Positions 18,033 through 26,568 of a DNA stretch of 64,000 nt are shown in pieces. Origin of the DNA: Brevibacillus reuszeri (lineage in GTDB: Bacteria; Bacillota; Bacilli; Brevibacillales; Brevibacillaceae); the NCBI RefSeq assembly GCF_001187725.1, contig NZ_LGIQ01000009.1, positions 934,547 to 998,546 on the forward strand, in the 5' to 3' direction. Each line of letters starts with the position of its first letter. The stretch's first letter is position 1. The position numbers and the translations under genes are program-made. The notes beneath the pieces were generated by a model. The model saw only the letters and a list, made by a program, of their open reading frames with translations. It made no database searches and was not told the origin of the DNA.

Positions 18033-18938
18033 TTACTTGTTGTTTTCTGCTGAAACAGGCACTGCACCGAAATACTCTTCTAGCGTAGTTCCCTTTTCGC
18101 TGATTTCTTTTGCGACATCGACTCCAACATAGCGAATATGCCACGGCTCATACATGTAGCCCGTAATCGCATCCTTCCCTTCCGGATAACGGATGATGAA
18201 GCCATACTCCACGGAGTGCTGGGCAAGCCATTCTGCTTCTTTTGTTCCCCCGAAGCAGCTCTCTGCCGCACACTTTCCATTTATCCCGGAAACGTCAATG
18301 GAAAGCCCCGTCTCATGCTCGCTTGTACCCGGTACAGCACTGTAGGTGCGTGCTTTCTCCAATCCGTCTTTTTGCACGTAGCGATTAAAGAGCGCCTTCT
18401 GGTAGGCATGGGAGCGATAAGCGGATACTCCTGCCAGGGAAACACCGTCCCCTTTTGCCGCGGCAAAAAGCTGTTCAAGAGCCCCAGCCGCTTCCTGGCG
18501 CATCTTTCGTTTTTCACTCTTTTCCGGGAGCAAGTACGGGACATTCGGGAAAACCAAATCTTGTGGCGTATAGTTTTCAGGCAGCTTCTTCTGCTTATTG
18601 ACCAGCACCGTCATGCTTTGTGGCTCAGCGACAACCTCGATATCTGGCAACTCGAATGAGTCAGAAGGTTTGTTCGCTGGCTCTTGCTTGGGTGGCTTGG
18701 TCTCTTGGGGCTTCTCTTGTTTTTCTGGATTTTCTTTTACCGGATCAGTGACAGGCGGATTTGGCTCTGTAGGCTTTGTTTCCGCTGGTGGTGTCGTTTC
18801 CGGTTGTACGGTAGGGGTTTCAGGAGTTGTGGTGTTCGGTTGGCCAGGAGCGGCCAGACTGCTGCACCCCGCGAGTAATACGATCGCAGATGTTACCAGA
18901 GCAAGCTGGTACTTTTTTCGGTAATGTAGCATTCTCAT
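18033..18938 (-). CDS. M15-family D-alanyl-D-alanine carboxypeptidase lipoprotein (VanY/DdcY-like)
   Basis: This 301-residue protein has a lipoprotein signal (LALVTSAIVLLAGC, Cys about residue 25), then a Pro/Thr/Lys/Glu-rich spacer of about 65 residues that would reach through the wall. The catalytic domain (about 120-290) has the zinc motif SEHETGLSIDV (SxHxxGxxxD) and the EPWHIRYVG motif of VanY enzymes. It trims the terminal D-Ala from peptidoglycan stem peptides on the outer face of the membrane. It stands alone between terminators; vancomycin-resistance genes are not present nearby, so a housekeeping wall role is more likely. Confidence 0.9.
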   Translation of the reverse strand: MRMLHYRKKYQLALVTSAIVLLAGCSSLAAPGQPNTTTPETPTVQPETTPPAETKPTEPNPPVTDPVKENPEKQEKPQETKPPKQEPANKPSDSFELPDIEVVAEPQSMTVLVNKQKKLPENYTPQDLVFPNVPYLLPEKSEKRKMRQEAAGALEQLFAAAKGDGVSLAGVSAYRSHAYQKALFNRYVQKDGLEKARTYSAVPGTSEHETGLSIDVSGINGKCAAESCFGGTKEAEWLAQHSVEYGFIIRYPEGKDAITGYMYEPWHIRYVGVDVAKEISEKGTTLEEYFGAVPVSAENNK

Positions 18939-19126
18939 CGTGACGTTCCTTTCGCTTGGGCTAGGTGAAGCGTAGAGCCCTTTACGGATTATGGATCCCT
19001 ACCTCAAGCAGAGTACCTACTATTATGACATAAATTGTCCCGTTTTCGTCACTTGATCATGGTATTTTATCTCATTGTAATCATTTTTTCTAAAACGAAA
19101 CAACTGGACTAGCCCCAACCCAAAGA

Positions 19127-19168
19127 TAAACCCCCGCAAGACTTGTCCTGAGAGTCTTACGAGGGTTA
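19127..19168 (-). terminator. Terminator after the symporter gene
   Basis: A 15-bp imperfect inverted repeat (arms 19129-19143 and 19152-19166, several G-T pairs) starts just after the symporter stop. On the minus strand it ends GGGGGTTT. Confidence 0.65.
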
Positions 19169-19171
19169 TAC

Positions 19172-20101
19172 TTATTGCTCTTCTTTTTTGGCAAACCAGG
19201 TTGCTAGAATGGACCCCGAAATATTGTGCCATACACTGAAAATCGCACTCGGTACAGCAGCAAGTGGGTTAAAATGCGCTGCAGCCAAAGCAGCTCCTAA
19301 TCCAGAGTTTTGCATTCCTGTTTCCAAGGTAATCGCTTTACGCTTCGCCAAATTCAATCCGAACAGCTTGGCAAAAAAGTATCCCAGTAAATAGCCCAAT
19401 ACATTGTGAAGAATGACGACGGCAAAAATAATCAGACCCGTTTCTACGATCTTTCCTTTATTAATGGCAACGACAATCGCTACGATCAGCACGATCGCAA
19501 TCGTTGATACGAGCGGCAATGCCTTCGCGCTTGCTTCCGCCTGCTTGTTAAACAGCGCTTTGACAATCACTCCGAACACAATCGGTACAATGACGACCAT
19601 GATAATATCCATAAACAGGGATTGGGTATTAATCTCCATCCAATGACCTGCCAAAAGCGAAATGAGTGCAGGTGTCGCAATCGGTGCAATCAAAGTGGAA
19701 ACGGCTGCGACAGAGACTCCCAGTGCCACATCCCCTTTGGATAGATACGTCATGACGTTGGAAGCAGTACCACTCGGACAGCAGCCTACGAGGATTACGC
19801 CAACCGCAATATCTGGTGGAAGATTGAGTGTAACTGCGAGTACGTACGCCAGCGATGGCATGATCAAGTAATGACCAACCACACCGATCAAAACATCAAC
19901 AGGTCTGCGAAACACTTCCCGGAAATCAGCTGATGATAAAGTCAGCCCCATCCCAAACATAATCACGCCAAGTAAAAACGAGATGTACCCTTTTCCTCCA
20001 ACAAAAGCTTCTGGTGCAAAAAATCCAAGAATCGCAAACAGGATAACCCAAACAGAAAAAGTTCCCCCTACAAATTTGCTTATTCTCTCTACGGTATTCA
20101 C
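19172..20101 (-). CDS. Bile acid:sodium symporter family (BASS) transporter
   Basis: This 309-residue membrane protein has about ten hydrophobic segments. Family signatures include FGMGLTLSSADF (about 50), the crossover region VGCCPSGTASNVMTYLSKGDVALGVS (about 105-130, in pieces) with its conserved Pro and Asn, and ITLETGMQNSGLGAALA (about 265). Homologues such as B. subtilis YocS import organic anions with sodium; plant and bacterial relatives carry pyruvate, pantoate or sulfur-containing acids. The substrate cannot be predicted. It is a single-gene unit with its own terminator. Confidence 0.9.
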   Translation of the reverse strand: MNTVERISKFVGGTFSVWVILFAILGFFAPEAFVGGKGYISFLLGVIMFGMGLTLSSADFREVFRRPVDVLIGVVGHYLIMPSLAYVLAVTLNLPPDIAVGVILVGCCPSGTASNVMTYLSKGDVALGVSVAAVSTLIAPIATPALISLLAGHWMEINTQSLFMDIIMVVIVPIVFGVIVKALFNKQAEASAKALPLVSTIAIVLIVAIVVAINKGKIVETGLIIFAVVILHNVLGYLLGYFFAKLFGLNLAKRKAITLETGMQNSGLGAALAAAHFNPLAAVPSAIFSVWHNISGSILATWFAKKEEQ

Positions 20102-20153
20102 TTTGCCTCTCTCCTAATTTTTCAAATTAACTAAAAATATTTTTCAATTATAC

Positions 20154-20174
20154 TGCAATTCTTTTTGCAATTCT
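20154..20174. repeat. Direct repeat upstream of the symporter gene
   Basis: TGCAATTCT occurs twice (20154-20162 and 20166-20174) with a 12-bp period, about 55 bp before the symporter start and next to a TATAAT-like hexamer. It could be an activator site; nothing else supports this. Confidence 0.3.
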
Positions 20175-20265
20175 ATACAATAGCATTATTCTATTTATAC
20201 TTATTAACTATGTGCCTATAGTTTTTCGGTTATAAGTAAACCTGCATTGCGGGGATTTCTCATGT

Positions 20266-20300
20266 AAAAAGGACACTCTTGAATTCCAGAGTGCCCCTTT
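20266..20300 (-). terminator. Terminator after the orphan peptide-binding lipoprotein
   Basis: The inverted repeat AGGACACTCT (20270-20279) with AGAGTGCCCCTT (20288-20299) is followed by Ts on the minus strand, 15 bp after the stop codon. Confidence 0.75.
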
Positions 20301-20314
20301 GCCTTTGATCATTT

Positions 20315-21892
20315 TCATTTCTTGATCATGACCTTATCCAGCATGAGATAACCAGCCGGACTCATGGCAAAGCCCTCGATGCTATTATGAATGGCCGCCA
20401 GATTTTCCAGATTCCGAAACGGCACGATTAGCGCCTCTTGCAATTCCAGCTCCTGTGCTTTCGCATATATACTCAATCGTTTTTGTGTGTCTGTTTCCTC
20501 TCTGCCCGCTTCAATAAATCGATCCAGCTCCGGGTTGCTGTACATAAAGCTGTTCCCTCTTCCACCGCCAATCGTATGGAAGAGATTGTACTGATTGTAA
20601 TCAGCATCACCGGTTGCATTTCCCCAGCCGCTCACAAAAATGTCGTGCTCCTTTGTGTGTTCAATCATTTCCACAAAATCATCGTAGCTGACTACCTGGA
20701 TTTTTGCATCAATCCCGATGCCTTTTAGCTGTGATCGGATTACGCCTGCCACATTCACGCGGTCTTTTCGGTCATAGGTAAGAATGGTCGTAGAAAAGCC
20801 ATTCGGATATCCTGCCTGTTCCAGTAAATCTCTGGCTTTATTCAAGTCGTACAGATATTTTTTCAACGAAGAGGAATACCCGAATACTTTTGGCCCAAGC
20901 GGGGAGTTTGCTGGTGTACCGACATTGTTATAGATCCCTTTAATAATCGAGCTTGTTTCAATGGCATAGCTGATTGCTTGGCGAACACGCAAATCATTCA
21001 ATGGCTTTTTCGCAACATTGAACCCGACAAATTCCGTCCCCAAAGCTTCACTGCGGTAAATCCTCATCTGCGAAGAGGCTTGTATCCGATCAATCTCTGT
21101 AACCGGGATCGACTCAGCAATATGCGCCTCTCCTTGCTCTACCAGCTCGATTCTTTCTTCATCATCAGGAATCACTCGAAAGATAATCTGGTCGAGCTTT
21201 GGCTTTTCCCCCCAATAATTTTGATTCTTCTTCAAGACAATTTCCTTCCCCGCTGTCCACAATAAAAACGTAAACGGTCCTGTCCCAACCGGATGATGGG
21301 ACAAATCGTTTCCGAACGCAGCAATTGCTTTAGGACTCAGGATACTTCCTTCATGACTGGCCAAAATGGACAAAATCGGGGTAAACGGGGCAGAAAGACG
21401 AATCTGCACCGTATAGTCATCGATAATCTTTACTTCTTTGATTTTGTCAAACATCGCCGCTCTGGTTGAAGCTACTTGCGGACTCAATACGCGATCAAAC
21501 GTCTGCTTGACGGCATCTGCACGAAACAGGGTCCCATCATGAAATACGACGCCATGACGCAGCTTGAACTCCCATGTCACATCGTCTACTTGCCTCCATT
21601 CCGTTGCAAGCTGGGGCTGAATCACCATATTGATATCTCGTGTGACCAAGCCTTCGTATACTTTTTGATAAACTACACTCGCTGCGCTAATCGTTGAAAT
21701 GAAATGAGGGTCCAGATTCCCTGCGTCGAACTTGCGGGCTATGACCAATGTACCGCCTTCGACTACCGATTTACTCGGTGGGAGCTTGTGTTCATCTGAT
21801 GGCTTTTTACCCAGAGTACAGGCAGTTAGGGAGGCTCCTACCACCAATAGCAATCCGATCAGCCAGATGTAATGTTTCACCTTTTCCTTCAT
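20315..21892 (-). CDS. Peptide/dipeptide ABC transporter substrate-binding lipoprotein (SBP family 5), orphan
   Basis: This 525-residue protein has a lipoprotein signal (LLLVVGASLTACTLG, Cys about 25). The family-5 signature is spread through the mature part: LRHGVVFHDGTLFRADAVKQ (about 113-132), PVGTGPF near 205, and VRQAISYAI near 315. It would capture short peptides or a similar solute outside the membrane. No permease or ATPase genes are adjacent; it is bounded by a terminator on each side. It probably lends its substrate to a permease encoded elsewhere, possibly one of the two systems in this window. Confidence 0.88.
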   Translation of the reverse strand: MKEKVKHYIWLIGLLLVVGASLTACTLGKKPSDEHKLPPSKSVVEGGTLVIARKFDAGNLDPHFISTISAASVVYQKVYEGLVTRDINMVIQPQLATEWRQVDDVTWEFKLRHGVVFHDGTLFRADAVKQTFDRVLSPQVASTRAAMFDKIKEVKIIDDYTVQIRLSAPFTPILSILASHEGSILSPKAIAAFGNDLSHHPVGTGPFTFLLWTAGKEIVLKKNQNYWGEKPKLDQIIFRVIPDDEERIELVEQGEAHIAESIPVTEIDRIQASSQMRIYRSEALGTEFVGFNVAKKPLNDLRVRQAISYAIETSSIIKGIYNNVGTPANSPLGPKVFGYSSSLKKYLYDLNKARDLLEQAGYPNGFSTTILTYDRKDRVNVAGVIRSQLKGIGIDAKIQVVSYDDFVEMIEHTKEHDIFVSGWGNATGDADYNQYNLFHTIGGGRGNSFMYSNPELDRFIEAGREETDTQKRLSIYAKAQELELQEALIVPFRNLENLAAIHNSIEGFAMSPAGYLMLDKVMIKK

Positions 21893-21939
21893 AGACCCTC
21901 CTCATACTTCTCCCGGTTCATCCCTCTACTATTTTGTGC

Positions 21940-21981
21940 AAAAAGACCGCCTTCTCTTTAGCAAGTGCAAGAGTGGCGGTC
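21940..21981 (-). terminator. Terminator after msrAB
   Basis: The stem GACCGCC (21945-21951) with GGCGGTC (21975-21981) is followed on the minus strand by TTTTTG. It lies 30 bp after the msrAB stop. Confidence 0.75.
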
Positions 21982-22010
21982 AGGTTATTCATTTTGGCGA
22001 AAGCATGCGA

Positions 22011-22988
22011 TTAACGTTGGCCTTTTTCAAAGATGGTCTTGTAGGCTCCAAATCCCTCTTCTTCCAAACGATCTTTTGGTATAAAACGAAGAGCAGCGGA
22101 GTTGATGCAGTAACGAAGTCCGTTTTCACCGGGACCATCCTCGAAAACATGTCCCAAGTGCGAGTCAGCACCTTTGCTGCGTACCTCCGTTCTCACCATA
22201 TTGTGAGTCAGATCGATATGCTCTGAAACATTTTCCTCCGTCATCGGCTTCGTAAATGATGGCCAGCCGCAGCCTGAATCGAATTTATCCAATGAACTGA
22301 ACAACGGCTCCCCTGAAACGATATCTACATAAATGCCTTCCTCCTTGTGATCCCAAAATTCATTGGAAAAAGGACGCTCGGTTCCGCTATTTTGTGTAAC
22401 CTCGTATTGCAGGGGAGTAAGCTTTTTCTTCAATTCTTCCAGCTTGCCATGGTCGCGCCATGCTTCCTTGGTGAATTGGGCTCTGCCTGATGCAGCACGA
22501 TAATACTGATAGCGGAGAGGATTTTTTTGATAGTAGTCTTGGTGGTAATCTTCTGCTGGATAAAAAGGCTTCGCGGGCAGAATCAGGGTTTGAATCGGTT
22601 TGGAAAAGCGACCACTTGCATCCAGTTCTTGCTTGGACTGCAAAGCGAGACGCTCCTGCTCTGGAGTGTGGTAGAAAATCACGGGAGCGTAGGACTGTCC
22701 GCGATCCCCAAATTGCCCTCCTGCATCTGTCGGATCGATTTGACGCCAAAAGATTTGCAGCAGCTCTTTGTAAGGCATGAGAGTTGGATCATATGTAATT
22801 TGCACGGCCTCAAAGTGCCCTGTCGTATCGGAGCAGACTTGTTCATACGTCGGATTTTCAACATGACCGCCTGTATAACCTGAGACGACCTTTACAATAC
22901 CAGGCATTTTGTCAAATGGACTGACCATGCACCAAAAGCATCCACCCGCAAAGGTTGCGATCTCAATTTGGGAGTTTTCACTGTTCAC
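22011..22988 (-). CDS. msrAB: Bifunctional peptide methionine sulfoxide reductase MsrA-MsrB fusion
   Basis: This 325-residue fusion starts at a GTG (22988) after AGGAGGCG. The MsrA domain (about 8-160) has the active-site GGCFWCM. The MsrB domain (about 180-315) has CGWPSF and the catalytic [11 protein letters not shown]. Together they reduce the S and R epimers of oxidised methionine in proteins, with electrons from thioredoxin. MsrB enzymes often bind zinc through two CxxC pairs; I do not see these clearly here. There is no signal peptide, so it acts in the cytoplasm. It is a single-gene unit. Confidence 0.95.
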   Translation of the reverse strand: MNSENSQIEIATFAGGCFWCMVSPFDKMPGIVKVVSGYTGGHVENPTYEQVCSDTTGHFEAVQITYDPTLMPYKELLQIFWRQIDPTDAGGQFGDRGQSYAPVIFYHTPEQERLALQSKQELDASGRFSKPIQTLILPAKPFYPAEDYHQDYYQKNPLRYQYYRAASGRAQFTKEAWRDHGKLEELKKKLTPLQYEVTQNSGTERPFSNEFWDHKEEGIYVDIVSGEPLFSSLDKFDSGCGWPSFTKPMTEENVSEHIDLTHNMVRTEVRSKGADSHLGHVFEDGPGENGLRYCINSAALRFIPKDRLEEEGFGAYKTIFEKGQR

Positions 22989-23079
22989 GCTTTTCGCCTC
23001 CTGAAGTTGTACCCATCCTTATTATGATTGATTGTACCTGTTTTGCAAAAAGAAAGTCCACTCTGGAACTGTCAGAATA

Positions 23080-23115
23080 CAAAAGACCCCGCACCTTTGT
23101 GTGCGAGGCCTTTTC
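23080..23115 (-). terminator. Terminator after the S9/S9/M20 peptidase operon
   Basis: A 14-bp inverted repeat (AAAAGACCCCGCAC with GTGCGAGGCCTTTT, G-T pairs tolerated) lies just after the M20 dipeptidase stop. Confidence 0.8.
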
Positions 23116-23120
23116 CATCA

Positions 23121-24506
23121 TTAATTTGTGCGATCAAGCGCTTGTGCAAAACCGGAGATCAAAAATACCATGTGGGCGATGCCTTCTTCGAAATCTTTCA
23201 GGCGAATCGACTCGTTTGGTGCATGTACCTTGCAGCCTACCCAGCCTACCCCTGTACTAACAATCGGAAGCTGTAGCGCCTCGCCGAAGGCAAACATCGG
23301 ACCTGTACCTGCTGCGTTAGGTGCAAGCACCGGCTCATTTTCATAAACGAGGCGGGCAGTGTTTAGCACATGAGCCACGAACGGATGGTGGAAATCGGAG
23401 CGATACGCTTTTTGTCCGTTAATCATTTTTACCTGAATATCCGTAAATCCGTGATCATTCAAATGCTGCTGAATGCACGCAAGAATGTGATCGGGGTCTT
23501 GACCTGGGACCAAACGGCAGTCCACCTTTGCCTTTGCACTTTTCGGCAAAACGGTTTTGGCTCCTTCGCCAATGTATCCGCTAACCAGACCGCAAATAGT
23601 CATGGTCGGATGAAATACCATTGCATCGCGGGGATCCGTACCTTTTGCCTCTGTAATCAGTGGGCGCTTCAGTCCATACAGCTCCGTTACCGCAGCTTCA
23701 TCGAATGGCAGCTCGGCAACGACCTTTTTCTCATCTTCGGTTGGCTCTATGATGCCATCATAGAAGCCTTTTACGAGAATTTCATTTTGCTGATTTTTCA
23801 TCGTTCCCAGTGCTTGCACGAGTCGCCATGCCGCATTGTCGACATAGGCTCCTACAGAAGAGTGCATGTCGATGTCGGCTCCGACGCATGTCAGCTCCAT
23901 GTAAGCCATGCCTTTAATACCGGCCACCATGCCGATTCTCTCAGCCTCATCTTTTCCACCGAATTCCCAAATGCATGCATCGGCAGCAAAAACCTCTTTA
24001 TACTCCTGAATATACGGCTCCAAATTGGGACTTCCGATCTCTTCTTCGCCTTCGATCATGAATTTGATGTTGCACGGTAGTCCACCTTCCGCTTGTTGAA
24101 GAATCTGGATAGCAGTCAGTCGGGCTACCAGATCGCCCTTGTTATCTGCCGCGCCACGCGCAAAGAGCTTGCCCTCTAGGATTGTTGGCTCGAACGGCTC
24201 TGTATTCCATTCTTCAAATGGTTCAGGTGGCTGCACGTCATAGTGGTTGTAGTAAAGCAGTGTTTTGCTTGCATCACCCTTGCTTCCTGCGGCAAAAAAT
24301 CCGTAAACGACAGGATTGCCACCGAGTCCGCTTAACACTTTTGTTTCGCCGCCAATATCCTCAATCATCTTCACGACGTACGCTACGGTTTCCGGGATGG
24401 CTTTATGCTGGGCAGACACGGTTGGGAAGCGCAAATATTCTTTCAGCTTTTCAACTGCTTCTGGCAAGCTTTCCTTCACATAACCGAGCACTTGTTCTTT
24501 TTCCAT
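23121..24506 (-). CDS. M20-family dipeptidase (carnosinase-like)
   Basis: This 461-residue zinc peptidase has the M20 landmarks YYNHYDVQPP (first metal His and Asp, about 85-95), ARGAADNKGD (bridging Asp, about 117-126) and IEGEEEIGS (catalytic and metal Glu, about 152-160). A dimerisation lid follows (about 190-340) and a C-terminal zinc His lies near FAFGEALQ. It would hydrolyse dipeptides in the cytoplasm. It is the third gene after two S9 peptidases, only 39 bp from the second, and so finishes the breakdown that those begin. Confidence 0.93.
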   Translation of the reverse strand: MEKEQVLGYVKESLPEAVEKLKEYLRFPTVSAQHKAIPETVAYVVKMIEDIGGETKVLSGLGGNPVVYGFFAAGSKGDASKTLLYYNHYDVQPPEPFEEWNTEPFEPTILEGKLFARGAADNKGDLVARLTAIQILQQAEGGLPCNIKFMIEGEEEIGSPNLEPYIQEYKEVFAADACIWEFGGKDEAERIGMVAGIKGMAYMELTCVGADIDMHSSVGAYVDNAAWRLVQALGTMKNQQNEILVKGFYDGIIEPTEDEKKVVAELPFDEAAVTELYGLKRPLITEAKGTDPRDAMVFHPTMTICGLVSGYIGEGAKTVLPKSAKAKVDCRLVPGQDPDHILACIQQHLNDHGFTDIQVKMINGQKAYRSDFHHPFVAHVLNTARLVYENEPVLAPNAAGTGPMFAFGEALQLPIVSTGVGWVGCKVHAPNESIRLKDFEEGIAHMVFLISGFAQALDRTN

Positions 24507-24545
24507 AACGGAATGCCTCCTTATCGCTTCCTATTAGAATGTCTA

Positions 24546-26561
24546 CTAAACCGACGCCTTCTCAGCCGTCAGCAAATAGCTTTCAAACCAGTCTGCTGTA
24601 TACTCCAGACGAAGGACACGCTGCTGTGGATCGCCACTACGCGACAGCTCGTGGCTCGCACCAGGGAAACGGATGAACGAAACGGGTGCCTTATCGTGGT
24701 AGCGCAGTGCAATATACAATTGTTCTGCCTGTTCAATCGGGCAACGATGATCTTGTTCACCGTGCATGATCAATAGTGGCGTTTCGATGTTGGCTGCCAA
24801 GCGGAGCGGTGAATGATGCCACATTTTTTCTGGATTGTTAAACGGATTGGCCATAATTTCTTCGGCTGTAAAATAGTAACCAATATCACTGACCCCATAA
24901 AAGCTCAGCCAATTGCAAATGCTGCGATCGGTAACTGCTGCTTTGAATTGATTGGATTGACCGACAATCCAGTTGGTCATCAATCCGCCGTAGCTGCCTC
25001 CCGTTACCCCGAGTCTGGTTTCATCGACGAAGTCAAAATGGTTGCACGCGTATTTAACAGCACTCATCAGATCGAGATAATCGTTTCCGCCGTAATCTCC
25101 GCAGCACGCCTGGACAAAACGCTCTCCGTAACCAAAGCTGCCGCGCGGATTGGTATAGAGAACCGCGTATCCTTTTGCCGCCAGAACCTGGAATTCATGA
25201 AAATACGTGTTTCCGTACATCGAGTGAGGACCACCGTGAATTTGCAAAACCATCGGATATTTTTGACCTTGCTGATATCCAACTGGCTTCATCAACCAAC
25301 CGTGCAGCTTCCAGCCATCTTCCGCTTCGAATTCGATTTCTTCCACAGCAGGCAGCTCCAGCTCGGCAAACAGGTCATGATTGACATCGGTCAAGCGCTG
25401 TTCTTCCTTGGTATCGAGATCCACCTCAACCAAATCACCAGGACTTGCGGTATCACTTACGACCATAATCAGCTTCTGCGCTTTTTCATGCAGGGAGAAG
25501 CCGTATACATTGCGACTTCCTCCTACAATCTGCGTGATTTGGCCGTCCAGCGTCGTATGATAGATACCGGAATTCCCACGCTCACTCGCGATGAAGTACA
25601 TTCCTTTGCCATCTTCCCTCCACACAGCTCCAGGATTCGGATGACCCGGGGAACGTACATCCCCAATCGTCGAATCTCCCACCTGAACGTCCCACTCAGC
25701 TGTAATGCATGTTTGCTCATCATTCTCGAGGTTGTAGACCCAAACTCTTTTCTGTGCAGCATGAAGATGAGTATCCGACTCACTTCCAATAAGAGCTAGC
25801 TTTTTCCCGTCAGGTGACCAGGTCGGAAAAAAGAATGTTCCTTTACTTTTCGTTACCTTTTTCCATTCCCCTCCTGAAAATGGAACCAGGTAGACATCGA
25901 TGCTATGTTGCTTGTCTGGATTTTCAGCTCGGTTTGCAGTTATCGCCAGCCACTCACCGTCTGGAGACCATGCGCCAACTGTATGATTGTACGGGCCTTC
26001 ACTGATCGCTCTCATTTCTCCGCTCTCTACGTTGACGATAGCGATCTGTTTGCTTTTGTCATAGATGTATCCATGATCATCGGATTTGTATTTCATCCGA
26101 TTGACTACGATCACTTTTTGTACCTCTTTTTTGGACTCGCCCTCTACATCAGAAAAGGAATCTTCCGGAGAAAGCATGGAGGAGAAGACGATGTGTTTGC
26201 CATCTGGTGACCATATCGGGTTAGATACTCCCGTTTTGCAACGGGTCAGCTGCCGTGCTTCCCCTCCTTTTGCATCGATCAACCAGATTTGCGGCGTACC
26301 CGAACGGTTAGAAACAAAGCTGATTGTCGCTCCATCAGGAGACCAGCGAGGAAACGTATCGCGCACGGCACCTACGGTCAAGGATGTCAGGTCTTTGGAA
26401 TCCAACGATTGCAATACCAAATGATTTCGGTACTGGCGTTGTTCGTCAATCATCGTCTCCACGAAAGCAACCGATTTTCCATTAGGAGATAGCTGTGGAT
26501 CGCTCGTATACCGGATCTGATACAAATCTTCTGCCCTAATACAACGTTTAGTCGCTGTCAT
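24546..26561 (-). CDS. S9-family serine peptidase (acylaminoacyl-peptidase/YuxL-like), copy 2
   Basis: The start is set at the ATG at 26559-26561 with AAGGAGTG upstream (671 residues). About 400 N-terminal residues form a beta-propeller with repeated WSPDG units (for example PRWSPDGATI, PIWSPDGKHI, PTWSPDGKKL). The C-terminal alpha/beta-hydrolase has GHGGPH-type oxyanion sequence (IHGGPHSMYG), the nucleophile motif GVTGGSYGGLMTN, an Asp in HGEQDHRCP and the His in GASHELSR. It would cut short peptides from the N-terminus or internally. It follows copy 1 by 7 bp. Confidence 0.93.
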   Translation of the reverse strand: MTATKRCIRAEDLYQIRYTSDPQLSPNGKSVAFVETMIDEQRQYRNHLVLQSLDSKDLTSLTVGAVRDTFPRWSPDGATISFVSNRSGTPQIWLIDAKGGEARQLTRCKTGVSNPIWSPDGKHIVFSSMLSPEDSFSDVEGESKKEVQKVIVVNRMKYKSDDHGYIYDKSKQIAIVNVESGEMRAISEGPYNHTVGAWSPDGEWLAITANRAENPDKQHSIDVYLVPFSGGEWKKVTKSKGTFFFPTWSPDGKKLALIGSESDTHLHAAQKRVWVYNLENDEQTCITAEWDVQVGDSTIGDVRSPGHPNPGAVWREDGKGMYFIASERGNSGIYHTTLDGQITQIVGGSRNVYGFSLHEKAQKLIMVVSDTASPGDLVEVDLDTKEEQRLTDVNHDLFAELELPAVEEIEFEAEDGWKLHGWLMKPVGYQQGQKYPMVLQIHGGPHSMYGNTYFHEFQVLAAKGYAVLYTNPRGSFGYGERFVQACCGDYGGNDYLDLMSAVKYACNHFDFVDETRLGVTGGSYGGLMTNWIVGQSNQFKAAVTDRSICNWLSFYGVSDIGYYFTAEEIMANPFNNPEKMWHHSPLRLAANIETPLLIMHGEQDHRCPIEQAEQLYIALRYHDKAPVSFIRFPGASHELSRSGDPQQRVLRLEYTADWFESYLLTAEKASV

Positions 26562-26568
26562 TTCTGAT

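Noticed and set aside
24813..25799. 328-codon plus-strand ORF opposite the second S9 peptidase
   Set aside because: Antisense shadow; lacks a ribosome site and resembles no family.
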